47,853 bases of DNA from Jiangella ureilytica (GTDB lineage Bacteria > Actinomycetota > Actinomycetes > Jiangellales > Jiangellaceae): positions 1 through 47,853 of the forward strand of contig NZ_SMKL01000044.1 of the NCBI RefSeq assembly GCF_004348545.1, read 5' to 3'. The notes beneath the pieces were generated by a model. The model made no database searches. It worked only from the letters and a program-made list of their open reading frames with translations, and was not told the DNA's origin. Both the position numbers and the translations under genes were made by a program. This document shows, piece after piece, positions 35,309-43,043 of the stretch (within the stretch, counting starts at the first letter, position 1; each line of letters starts with the position of its first letter).

Positions 35309-36394
35309 TCAGCTCGCGGCGCCGGACTGGATCGCGTTCTCGATGTAGCTGGGGTCGATGAACTCGCCCGGGTCCGGCAGCGGCTCGGGGACGTCCCCGT
35401 CGGCGGCCATCATCTCGAGCGTCGTCTGGATCTCCTCGGGCGTGACCAGGCCGTCCGGGGTGCCGATGCCGAACTCGTCGAACCACAGCTCGTAGGTGGC
35501 GGCGACGTGCTCCGGCGCCTGGTCGGCGGCCTCGGCGAAGATCCGCACCGCCTCGTCGCGGTTGGCCGGGTCCTGCAGCCACGCGTTCGCCTCGACGAGC
35601 ACGCGGCCGAGCCGCTCGCCGCGGTCGTTCTCGCCCACCCAGTCGTCGTTCACCAGGTAGACGATGAGCGGCATCTGGTCGGCCGCCTCGAGCTCGGCCG
35701 TCGAGCCGAGGATGTTGAAGCCCTGTTCCTCCAGGGCGAAGTCGGTCGGGCTGAACAGCACCGCCGCGGCCACCGAGCCCTCGCTCAGCGCCGCCGCCTT
35801 GGCCGGGGTGGCGCCGGAGACGATGACGTCGTAGTCCTCGCCCTCCTGCAGGTCGTGCTCGGCCAGCAGCTGGCGCAGCAGGGCGATCTCGCCGCCCTTG
35901 AGCGCCGACACGCCGATGGTCTGGCCGCGCAGGTCCTCCCACTCGGTGACGTCAGGGCCGCCGACGACGCTCAGCGGCGAGCCCTTGATGGTCGACGACA
36001 CGATGGTCACCGGCGCGCCCTGCTGCATGCCGAAGATGGCGGCGTCGGGGGTGGCGCCGGCGAACTGCACCGAGCCGGCCGCCGCCTGCTGCACCGCACC
36101 CGTCGAGCTCTGCGTGAGCACGACCTCGGCGTCGAAGCCTTCATCGGCGAAGAAGCCCTGGTCCATGGCCACGTACACGGCCGAGTAGACCTGGTTCGGG
36201 GCCGCGAAGCCGATCAGCAGGTCCTCCGTCGGGTACTCCGTCGGCTCCTCCCCGGCGGCATCGGACGGCTCAGCCGTCGCGTCGTCACCCCCGCCCGCGC
36301 TCCCGGTGTCGCCGTCGCCGTCGCCGGAGCCCGAGCAGGCCGCGGCGAGCAGGATCGATGCGACCAGTGCGGCGAACATCGTCGTTCTACGCAT
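35309..36394 (-). CDS. NMT1/THI5-type ABC substrate-binding lipoprotein
   Basis: A 361-residue lipoprotein with lipobox LAAAC at residue 20 and a Gly/Asp/Glu-rich tether to about 60. The mature part has AVYVAMDQGFFADEGFD, GTPDAAIF-like GATPDAAIFGMQQG and WEDLRGQTIGVSAL, the signature of NMT1/THI5 or SsuA-like binding proteins, which carry pyrimidine precursors, sulfonates, nitrate or riboflavin-like ligands. It overlaps the ATPase stop by 8 bp. Confidence 0.9.
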   Translation of the reverse strand: MRRTTMFAALVASILLAAACSGSGDGDGDTGSAGGGDDATAEPSDAAGEEPTEYPTEDLLIGFAAPNQVYSAVYVAMDQGFFADEGFDAEVVLTQSSTGAVQQAAAGSVQFAGATPDAAIFGMQQGAPVTIVSSTIKGSPLSVVGGPDVTEWEDLRGQTIGVSALKGGEIALLRQLLAEHDLQEGEDYDVIVSGATPAKAAALSEGSVAAAVLFSPTDFALEEQGFNILGSTAELEAADQMPLIVYLVNDDWVGENDRGERLGRVLVEANAWLQDPANRDEAVRIFAEAADQAPEHVAATYELWFDEFGIGTPDGLVTPEEIQTTLEMMAADGDVPEPLPDPGEFIDPSYIENAIQSGAAS

Positions 36395-37211
36395 GGTTCA
36401 CCCTCGCTTCCTGGGTCTCGTCGGCGTCGCGGGCCGCCCGGCCGGAGTCGTTGAGCTCGATCTCCTGCCAGATCCGGTCCACGATCGCGATGAACTCTGG
36501 TGTCCTCTTCAGCTCGAGCGTCCGCGGCCGGGGCAGCTCGATGGGGATGCTCGCGCGGACCCGGCCGGGCCGGGCGCTGAGCACGATGACGCGGTCGGCC
36601 AGGTAGGCGGCCTCGTCGATCTGGTGCGTGACGAAGATGACCGTCTTGCTGCGCTCGGACCAGATGCGCAGCAGCTCCTCCTGCAGCACCTCGCGGGTCT
36701 GCGCGTCGAGGCTGCTGAACGGCTCGTCCATCAGCAGCACCTGCGGGTCGACGGCGAGCGCCCGGGCCACGTTCACCCGCTGCCGCATGCCGCCGGACAG
36801 CTGGTGCGGGTAGTGGTCCTCGAACCCCTGCAGCCCCACCAGTGCGGCGAGGTCGCGGGCGGTCCGGTTCTTCGTGGCGCGATCGCCGGAGCGGGCCTCG
36901 AGCCCGAGCCGGATGTTGGCGAGCACCGTCCGCCACGGGAACAGCGAGTCCATCTGGAAGACGAAGCCGCGGTCCGGCCCCGGCCGGTCGACGACGGTGC
37001 CGTTGACGGCGATCTCGCCCGACGTGCGCGGGATCAGCCCGTCGATGGACTTCAGCAGGGTGGTCTTGCCGCAGCCGCTGGGCCCGACGATCGCGACGAA
37101 CTCGCGGTCGGCGACGTCGAAGCTGACGTCGTCGAGCACCAGCAGGGTGCCGCCGCGGGTCTGCCGGACCAGCCGGAAGTCCCGGATGCTGACCATGGGT
37201 GGCGTCGTCAT
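36387..37211 (-). CDS. ABC transporter ATP-binding protein (nitrate/sulfonate type)
   Basis: A 274-residue ATPase from ATG 37211, in an ATGA overlap with the permease. Walker A is GPSGCGKTT, the signature is LSGGMRQRVNVARAL, Walker B is VLLMDEPFSSLD and the H-loop is VTHQIDEA. SsuB/TauB-like. It drives the adjacent permease and NMT1-type binding protein. Confidence 0.95.
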   Translation of the reverse strand: MTTPPMVSIRDFRLVRQTRGGTLLVLDDVSFDVADREFVAIVGPSGCGKTTLLKSIDGLIPRTSGEIAVNGTVVDRPGPDRGFVFQMDSLFPWRTVLANIRLGLEARSGDRATKNRTARDLAALVGLQGFEDHYPHQLSGGMRQRVNVARALAVDPQVLLMDEPFSSLDAQTREVLQEELLRIWSERSKTVIFVTHQIDEAAYLADRVIVLSARPGRVRASIPIELPRPRTLELKRTPEFIAIVDRIWQEIELNDSGRAARDADETQEARVNHA

Positions 37212-38071
37212 ACCGTCATGTCCTCCCGCCAGGGGGCGAGCCGGCGCTCCAGCCGTCCGACCAGCCCGATTCCGATGACGCCGGTGAACGCGAGCAACAA
37301 CACCGCCAGGAGCAGCCGGTCCATCGCGAACGACTGGCTGGAGACGAGGATCAGGTAGCCGAGGCCGCCCCGGGAGCCGAAGAACTCCGCGACGACGACG
37401 GCGACGATGCCGCGACCGACGGCGAGGCGGAAGCCGGTGACGATGAACGACAGCGCCGACGGCAGGAGCACCTTGCGGAAGATGTCGGTGCGCGAGTAGC
37501 CGAACGCCCGCGCCACGTCGATGAGGTCCTGGTCGGTGTTCTTGATGCCCGCGGTGGTGTTGATGGTGATCGGGAAGAGCGCCATCGCGAACACGACCGC
37601 GACCTTCGACACGATGCCGATGCCCAGCCACAGGATGAACAGCGGCGCGAGCGCGATCAGCGGCGTCGAGTAGAAGCCCGAGATCCACGGTTGCACGTAG
37701 TCGCGGACCCGGGTGCTGATGCCGACGGCCATGCCCAGCGGCACGCCCACCAGCACGGCCAGCAGCAGGCCGTAGAAGAACTCCTGGAAGCTCACCCAGG
37801 CGTGATGTTGCAGCTCACCGGTGAGCGTCAGGTCGTAGCCGGCCCGGACGACGTCGGTGAGCGGGACGAAGAACAGGCTGCCGTCGACCAGGACCCGGGC
37901 CACGAACTCCCAGATCGCGACGCCGATGAGCAGCGAGATCAGCGCCCGCCGGCGGCTCGTCGTCAGCCCGATCCGGTGCCACCAGGGCTTCCTGGCGCGT
38001 ACCGGCGGGGACGGCTCGCCGCGGCCGCCCGCGAGGCGCGGGCTCGCCACGTCGGTCCTGGCATCAGTCAT
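37208..38071 (-). CDS. ABC transporter permease (SsuC/TauC type)
   Basis: A 287-residue permease with six helices; AGGAG lies 7 nt before the ATG. The EAA loop is DVARAFGYSRTDIFRKVLLP. First gene of the permease-ATPase-binding protein-FAH operon. Confidence 0.93.
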   Translation of the reverse strand: MTDARTDVASPRLAGGRGEPSPPVRARKPWWHRIGLTTSRRRALISLLIGVAIWEFVARVLVDGSLFFVPLTDVVRAGYDLTLTGELQHHAWVSFQEFFYGLLLAVLVGVPLGMAVGISTRVRDYVQPWISGFYSTPLIALAPLFILWLGIGIVSKVAVVFAMALFPITINTTAGIKNTDQDLIDVARAFGYSRTDIFRKVLLPSALSFIVTGFRLAVGRGIVAVVVAEFFGSRGGLGYLILVSSQSFAMDRLLLAVLLLAFTGVIGIGLVGRLERRLAPWREDMTV

Positions 38072-38134
38072 CTTCCACTCCTCTCAGGCATGCTGCGAGC
38101 ACGCTGCGGCCGCCGCAGGGTGCGGCCGGGCGAG

Positions 38135-38144
38135 ATGGAACCCG
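38135..38144 (-). promoter_or_regulatory. shared motif CGGGTTCCAT, copy 2
   Basis: Same 10-mer as at 34294-34303, here 64-73 bp before the ABC permease start. The wider context is similar too (followed by TCG after two or fewer bases). Confidence 0.35.
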
Positions 38145-38158
38145 TACTGACGAGCGAC

Positions 38159-38187
38159 GTGCCCTGTGGAAGGTCGGAACAGGGCAC
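38159..38187 (-). terminator. hairpin terminator after the deacetylase-like gene
   Basis: GTGCCCTGT (38159-38167) and ACAGGGCAC (38179-38187) pair perfectly over 9 bp with an 11-nt loop, 11 nt beyond the stop of the upstream minus gene. It separates the GntR operon from the ABC operon. Confidence 0.7.
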
Positions 38188-38197
38188 GCAGAGGTGA

Positions 38198-39037
38198 CTA
38201 GCGCCCTGCGGCGGCGTGTGGTCCGGTCCGGACCCGGCGTGCCAGGGCGGTCTTGGTGATGACCCAGACGTCGTCGCGTGCGGTCACCAGCCGGACGATC
38301 TCTTCGAGGATGCGGGCGCCGAACGGGCGCCCGAAGACGTGCGGGTGGACGGTGACGTCGACGTGCCCGGTGCCGCCGTCGAGCGCGGCGCCGAAGGACT
38401 CGGTGAAGACGTCGTAGTAGGCGCGGGGCGGGTTGCCGTGCCGCAGGTACAGCGGCAGGTCGTTGACCTCCATGGTCATCGGCATCGCGACGATCGGCCG
38501 GTCGCCGGCGGTGTCGACGTACGGGAGGTCCTGGTCGAAGCAGTCGCCGTGCCAGCCGAAGCCGGCCTCGGCGAGCAGCCGGCGGGTGTTGACGCTCGGC
38601 GTGCAGCGGGGGCTGAGCCAGCCCTCGATCCGAGTCCCCGTGAACGGTTCGAGCAGCGCCTTGCACAGCGCGATGTGCTCGCGCTCGGCGGCCTCGTCGA
38701 GCAGTACCGGGAGGACGTCCTGGGTGTAGCTGTGCGCGCACAGGTCGTGGCCGCCGTCGACGATGGCCTTGACGGTGTCCGGTGCCACCTCGGCGGCCCG
38801 GGCGCTGGTGAAGACGGTGGCCTGGACGCCGTGGCGGCCGAGGACGTCGAGCACCCGCCAGATGCCGCGCTTCCACCCGTAGGACGCCCAGTCGGCGGCC
38901 TGGGTGTCGAACGCGCCGGGCGGCAGTGGGTTGCCCATGGGGCTGAAGCCGGGGGCGACGCCGTCGGGCCACAGCTCGTAGGCGACGTTGAAGACGACGG
39001 CGGCGCGGTGGCCGTCCGGCCAGGGTGTCTGCGTCAC
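38198..39037 (-). CDS. polysaccharide deacetylase / PuuE-like hydrolase
   Basis: A 279-residue NodB-fold enzyme from GTG 39037, overlapping the GntR stop (GTGA). The motifs VFNVAYE (first Asp/Glu position altered), ATVFTSARAAE and GHDLCAHSYTQD (metal His pair) place it with the PuuE/allantoinase-like branch more than with wall deacetylases; it has no signal peptide. In this cytoplasmic setting with amidohydrolases it may open a ring or cleave an amide. Specific reaction unknown. Confidence 0.82.
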   Translation of the reverse strand: MTQTPWPDGHRAAVVFNVAYELWPDGVAPGFSPMGNPLPPGAFDTQAADWASYGWKRGIWRVLDVLGRHGVQATVFTSARAAEVAPDTVKAIVDGGHDLCAHSYTQDVLPVLLDEAAEREHIALCKALLEPFTGTRIEGWLSPRCTPSVNTRRLLAEAGFGWHGDCFDQDLPYVDTAGDRPIVAMPMTMEVNDLPLYLRHGNPPRAYYDVFTESFGAALDGGTGHVDVTVHPHVFGRPFGARILEEIVRLVTARDDVWVITKTALARRVRTGPHAAAGR

Positions 39038-39690
39038 GCGCCCTCCTCGGCTCGGGTCGCGACGTCGTCGCGGATGCCGGCGATGAGCGCCCGGCCGGCG
39101 GCCAGCTTGTGCTCCAGCGCGATCTCGGCCGCGGCGTCGGCGTCGCCCTCGCGCAGCGCCTGAACGATCTGCTGGTGCTCCTGGTACGACGTCCACTGCC
39201 AGTCCGGCGAGAGCCGGAAGACCATCTGGTAACCGCGCTGGCCGTCCCAGATGTTCTCGATGAGATCCTGCAGCCGGCGGTGCGGTGACGCGCTGAAGAT
39301 CAGGCCGTGGAACTCGCGGTTGATCTCCGCGTAGCCGAGGCCGTCGCCGCGGTCGAGCGCCTTGCCCATGTCGCGCAGGCAGCGGTCGAGCTGGGCGAAG
39401 TGCTGGTCGGTGAGGTGGCCGACGGCGGTCCGCGTGGCCAGGCTCTCGAGGTGGCCGCGGATGAGGTAGCCCTCCTCGATCTCCTCCGGCGACAGGCTCA
39501 CCACCCGCGCGCCGCGGTACGGGCGGATCTCGACCAGGCCGTCGCGCTCGAGCATGCGCAGCGCCTCACGGATCGGGATGTCGCTGGTCTCGTGTTCGAG
39601 CGCCAGCGACCTGATGACCAGCCTGCTGCCCGGAGCCAGGTCCCCCTTGAGGATCCGCTCCCGGACCGAGTCGTAGATCCGCAACGTCAT
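39034..39690 (-). CDS. GntR-family regulator with FCD domain
   Basis: 218 residues from ATG 39690; a TTG at 39708 would add 6 residues. The winged helix is IYDSVRERILKGDLAPGSRL and IPIREALRMLERDGLVEI. The FCD ligand domain has INREFHGLIFSASPHRR and the EHQQIVQALREGD metal-site pattern. FCD regulators sense small acids, typically the pathway substrate or product. Divergent from the fused carboxyltransferase, with ATATATGATC repeats between. Confidence 0.92.
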   Translation of the reverse strand: MTLRIYDSVRERILKGDLAPGSRLVIRSLALEHETSDIPIREALRMLERDGLVEIRPYRGARVVSLSPEEIEEGYLIRGHLESLATRTAVGHLTDQHFAQLDRCLRDMGKALDRGDGLGYAEINREFHGLIFSASPHRRLQDLIENIWDGQRGYQMVFRLSPDWQWTSYQEHQQIVQALREGDADAAAEIALEHKLAAGRALIAGIRDDVATRAEEGA

Positions 39691-39707
39691 TGTCGCCACG
39701 GCGAACA

Positions 39708-39753
39708 ATATATGATCTGATTCTCTTCGAGCACAAGGGGGTCATATATGATC
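39708..39753. promoter_or_regulatory. GntR-type operator pair (ATATATGATC repeats)
   Basis: ATATATGATC occurs at 39708-39717 and again at 39744-39753, 36 bp apart, in a short AT-rich island between divergent genes. The second copy contains the palindrome TCATATATGA (39742-39751) and overlaps the ATG of the carboxyltransferase gene, which fits repression. Confidence 0.65.
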
Positions 39754-41169
39754 AAATCCGCCGATCTCATCGAGCGGGTGCTCGACGATGGCAGCTGGCG
39801 GTCGTGGGACGCCGGCGCCGATGCGCCGCCCGAGTCCGTCGTCACCGGCCAGGGCACCATCGGCGGCCGCGCCGTCGCCGTCGTGGCCAGCGAGTTCGGG
39901 GTCCTGGCCGGCTCGATCGGACTGGCCGCGAGCGCCCGCGTGGTGGCGGCGGTGGAGCGGGCGACGGCGCAACGGCTGCCGCTGCTCGCCTCCCCCGCGT
40001 CCGGCGGGACCCGGCTGCAGGAGGGCACGCGGGCGTTCGTGAAGATGGCCGGCATCGCCTCCGCCCTGGCGGCGCATCGGTCGGCCGGCCTGCCGTACCT
40101 GGTGTACCTGCGTCACCCGACGACCGGCGGCGTGCTGGCGTCGTGGGGATCGCTGGGCCACGTGACGGCCGCCGAGCCGGGCGCGCTGGTCGGCCTGCTG
40201 GGGCCGCGGGTGCAGCGGGCGATCTACGGACGGGAACTGCCCGCCGGCGTCCAGCGGGCCGAGAACCTGCATGCCCACGGGCTCATCGACGCCGTCCTGC
40301 CGCCGGAGGACCTGCGGACGGTCGCCATCCGGGTGCTGTCGGTGCTGTCGAACGAGGTGGCGCCGGACGAGGCGGCCGCGCCGGCCCCGGTGCCGGCGGA
40401 ACCGCCCCCCGCGCCGGGCGACACCTGGGACTCGGTCGTGCGATCGCGGCGGCCCGGCCGGCCCGGCGTCCGCGCGCTGCTCAAGCTGGCCGCGTCGGAC
40501 GTCACGCTGCTCAGCGGCACCGGCGCCGGCGAGCACGACGACGCCCTGGTGCTGGCGCTGGCCCGGTTCGGCCGGGCGCCGTGCGTCGTGCTGGGCCAGG
40601 ACCGGCGCGGCCACGCCGCCGACGTCGTCCTGGGCCCGGCCGGGCTGCGCGAGGCGATGCGGGGCATGCGGATCGCCGCCGAGCTCGGGTTGGCGCTGGT
40701 CACCGTCGTCGACACACCCGGCGCGCCGCCCACCCGGCAGGCCGAGGAGGGTGGGCTGGCGGGCGGCATCGCGCTGTGCCTGGCCGACCTGGTGACCCTG
40801 CGCTCCCCCACGGTGTGCGTGCTGCTCGGCCAGGGCGGCGGCGGGACGGCGCTCGCGCTGCTCCCGGCCGACTGCGTGCTGGTGGCCCTGCACGGCTGGC
40901 TGGCGCCGCTGCCGCCCGAGGGGGCCGCAGAGATCCTCCACGGCGACCCCTCGAGGGCGCCGGAGGTGGCGGACACGCAGGCGATCGGCGCCGCCGCGCT
41001 GGTCCGCGACGGCATCGCCGACCGCGTCGTCCCCGAGTTCCCCGACGCCGCCGACGAGCCGGCCGCGTTCGTCCGCCGGGTGGGCGCGGCGCTCGAGGAG
41101 GAGTTGCTGGCCCTGCTGCACGCAGACCCGTCCCGCCGGCTGGCCACGCGGGCCGAGCGCTACCGGTAG
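39748..41169 (+). CDS. fused AccD-AccA carboxyltransferase
   Basis: A 473-residue acyl-CoA carboxylase carboxyltransferase with both halves in one chain. The N half has VVTGQGTIGGRAVAVVASEF, the SGGTRLQEG oxyanion region and the PTTGGVLASWGSLG block (AccD-like, lacking the zinc finger). The C half has VTVVDTPGAPPTRQAEEGG and LLGQGGGGTALALLPADCVL with LPPEGAAEILHGD (AccA-like). A Pro/Ala-rich linker (about 210-230) joins them. A biotin carrier must come from elsewhere. GGGGG lies about 7 nt before the ATG. Its place in the catabolic island suggests a dedicated carboxylation or decarboxylation, not fatty-acid synthesis. Confidence 0.88.
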   Translation: MIKSADLIERVLDDGSWRSWDAGADAPPESVVTGQGTIGGRAVAVVASEFGVLAGSIGLAASARVVAAVERATAQRLPLLASPASGGTRLQEGTRAFVKMAGIASALAAHRSAGLPYLVYLRHPTTGGVLASWGSLGHVTAAEPGALVGLLGPRVQRAIYGRELPAGVQRAENLHAHGLIDAVLPPEDLRTVAIRVLSVLSNEVAPDEAAAPAPVPAEPPPAPGDTWDSVVRSRRPGRPGVRALLKLAASDVTLLSGTGAGEHDDALVLALARFGRAPCVVLGQDRRGHAADVVLGPAGLREAMRGMRIAAELGLALVTVVDTPGAPPTRQAEEGGLAGGIALCLADLVTLRSPTVCVLLGQGGGGTALALLPADCVLVALHGWLAPLPPEGAAEILHGDPSRAPEVADTQAIGAAALVRDGIADRVVPEFPDAADEPAAFVRRVGAALEEELLALLHADPSRRLATRAERYR

Positions 41170-41215
41170 TGCTCCGCGGCGGGACCGTGTCGGTGCCGGC
41201 TGCCAGACTGGCGGG

Positions 41216-41515
41216 GTGAACGAGACGTACACGTTCGCGGCCGAGCTGTGGCCGCACGCCGGCGAGGGCTCCTGGACGTTCCTGACGGTGCCGGCCGACG
41301 TGTCCGCCGACATCAAGGAGCGGCCGCGGCCGCGCCGGCCGGGGTTCGGCTCGCTGCGGGTGACGGTGCGCCTGGGCGGCACCTCCTGGGCCACGTCGAT
41401 CTTTCCCGAGGCCGCCTCCGGCTGCTATGTGCTGCCGGTCAAGAATGCGGTCCGCAGCGCCGAGAAGGTCGACCACGGCGACGTCGTCGAGGTCGGGCTC
41501 ACGCTCGCCGAGTAG
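41216..41515 (+). CDS. DUF1905-family protein
   Basis: A 99-residue small beta-rich protein from GTG 41216, probably leaderless. Motifs TFAAELWPHAGEGSWTFLTV, GFGSLRVTVRLGGTSWATSI and DHGDVVEVGLTL are the DUF1905 pattern. Function unknown. Not obviously linked to its neighbours. Confidence 0.88.
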   Translation: MNETYTFAAELWPHAGEGSWTFLTVPADVSADIKERPRPRRPGFGSLRVTVRLGGTSWATSIFPEAASGCYVLPVKNAVRSAEKVDHGDVVEVGLTLAE

Positions 41516-41518
41516 CCG

Positions 41519-41839
41519 TCACAGCAGCAGGACCAGCACGGCGAGGTCGGCGGCCAGCACCGCGGCGATCACCAGCCACTGCAGCCCGATCGGCCACTTC
41601 CGCCCGGCCGCCGTCAGCACCAGCGCCGCGCCGCCCAGCCCGACCAGCAGGCCGGCTGCCACGGATGCGGCCTCACCGGACAGCGCCCCGCCGATCGCCA
41701 GCAGGACCGACACCGTGGCCGTCCCGACGATCATCGAGTCGCGGGCGAAGTCCTCGGCCAGGCTCGCGAGCGCTCCGGGCAGGTCACGGACCCACCCATG
41801 ACGGCGCGCGGCGGGCGGCTGAGCACCGTCGTCGGTCAC
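41519..41839 (-). CDS. small membrane protein, two to three helices
   Basis: A 106-residue protein of unknown family from GTG 41839. A polar N-terminus (about 40 residues) precedes three hydrophobic segments ending LVIAAVLAADLAVLVLLL. Only 3 bp from the DUF1905 stop, in convergent orientation. Confidence 0.65.
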   Translation of the reverse strand: MTDDGAQPPAARRHGWVRDLPGALASLAEDFARDSMIVGTATVSVLLAIGGALSGEAASVAAGLLVGLGGAALVLTAAGRKWPIGLQWLVIAAVLAADLAVLVLLL

Positions 41840-41879
41840 GCGACCACCCTAGTGCGTCGCCGGACGGCCGCCTGGCGGT

Positions 41880-41898
41880 ATCACCCCGCGGGGGTGAT
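41880..41898. promoter_or_regulatory. 19-bp palindrome in the divergent region
   Basis: ATCACCCC-GCG-GGGGTGAT is a perfect 8-bp-arm palindrome. A second perfect palindrome, GGGGACGTCCCC, lies at 41933-41944, 23 bp before the 41967 start. They lie between the divergent genes at 41839 and 41967, a likely operator region. Confidence 0.5.
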
Positions 41899-41966
41899 GT
41901 CCCGGTTCTCCCCCGTCGCCAGGGTGAGCTGCGGGGACGTCCCCACCTGTGTGCACAGGAGGAGCC

Positions 41967-42392
41967 ATGACCGACTTCCGCACGTCGCCGAACGAGATCA
42001 GAGACCGGCAGCCACCGGGCTGGGCGACCGGCGGGGTGATCTTCGCCGCCACGATGATGATCCTCGTCGGCGTGTTCCAGGCGTTCGAGGGACTCGCCGC
42101 GATCATCGACGACGAGTTCTACGTCGTCCTGCCGAACTACACCTTCGATCTGGACACGACCGCCTGGGGGTGGGTGCACCTCATCATCGGCGTGCTCATC
42201 GCGCTGGCCGGGTTCTCTCTGTTCACCGGCAGTGCGATCGCCGGCGGGGTCGCGATCGGGCTCGCCGTGGCGAGCGCGATCAGCAACTTCTTCTTCATCC
42301 CCTACTACCCGTTCTGGGCCGTGCTGATCATCGCCATCGACGTCTTCGTCATCTGGGCGATTGCGAGGTCGGGGATCCTCAGCAGGAGCTGA
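41967..42392 (+). CDS. DUF7144-like four-helix membrane protein
   Basis: A 141-residue protein; AGGAGGAG sits just before the ATG. Four helices include WATGGVIFAATMMILVGVFQ, LIIGVLIALAGFSLF and FWAVLIIAIDVFVIWAI. It resembles a conserved actinobacterial membrane family without assigned function, often in stress gene groups. Confidence 0.8.
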   Translation: MTDFRTSPNEIRDRQPPGWATGGVIFAATMMILVGVFQAFEGLAAIIDDEFYVVLPNYTFDLDTTAWGWVHLIIGVLIALAGFSLFTGSAIAGGVAIGLAVASAISNFFFIPYYPFWAVLIIAIDVFVIWAIARSGILSRS

Positions 42393-42421
42393 CGGCGTCG
42401 GCAGTCGATCCACGAGCACCT

Positions 42422-42464
42422 GGCGGGCCGGAACCGCTCCCCCGAATGCGGTGTCCGGCCCGCC
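42422..42464. terminator. bidirectional terminator
   Basis: GGCGGGCCGGA (42422-42432) pairs with TCCGGCCCGCC (42454-42464), and the inner ACCGC/GCGGT extends the stem. It lies between convergent genes and can stop transcription from both sides. Confidence 0.85.
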
Positions 42465-42483
42465 GCGGCCCCTCGGCCTGACG

Positions 42484-42981
42484 TCACTCGTTCTCGGCGA
42501 ACGCCTCGCGCAGCCTCTCCTCCTGCTCCGACGTCAGGTTCGACTGGACGAGCTCCGGCTTCAGGCCCGACTCCTCGAACGCCTGCAGCACCTTGTCCTG
42601 CACGGCGTCGCTGGTGAGCGCGAACAGCGCCGACGTCCCGGGCGTGACCTTCTCGCGGATCTGCTTGATCAGCCCGTCGTCGATGCCGACGTCGCTCAGC
42701 GACCCGCCCAGGGCGCCGGCGGCCGCGCCGACGGCGACGCCGAGCAGCGGGATGAAGAACAGCAGGCCGAACAGCAGCCCCCAGAAGGCGCCGCCGAGCG
42801 CGCCGATCCGGGTCATGCTGTTCACCTGACGGGTCTTCGGCTTCTTCTTGTCCGGCGGCCACGACACGGTGGCGGCGTCGTGCACCTGGATGAGCTCCTG
42901 CTTCTGCAGGCTCTCCAGCAGCTGCTCCGCGCGATCGGCGCCGCTGGGGTCCTCGAACTTCCAGACGGTGAACGTGGCCAT
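42484..42981 (-). CDS. DUF1269-family membrane-associated protein
   Basis: A 165-residue protein. ATG 42981 is preceded by GAGGAG. It starts MATFTVWKFEDPSGADRAEQ, has a VSWPPDKKKPKT basic loop, then a Gly/Ala-rich hydrophobic hairpin (GALGGAFWGLLFGLLFFIPL), and ends with a charged helix. The order is that of DUF1269, frequently stress-inducible. No known activity. Confidence 0.9.
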   Translation of the reverse strand: MATFTVWKFEDPSGADRAEQLLESLQKQELIQVHDAATVSWPPDKKKPKTRQVNSMTRIGALGGAFWGLLFGLLFFIPLLGVAVGAAAGALGGSLSDVGIDDGLIKQIREKVTPGTSALFALTSDAVQDKVLQAFEESGLKPELVQSNLTSEQEERLREAFAENE

Positions 42982-43043
42982 GGGTGGTCTCCTCACTTCG
43001 GCGGGTGGCTCGTGTCTCAGTCGCGGGCGACACGTATCCGGCC

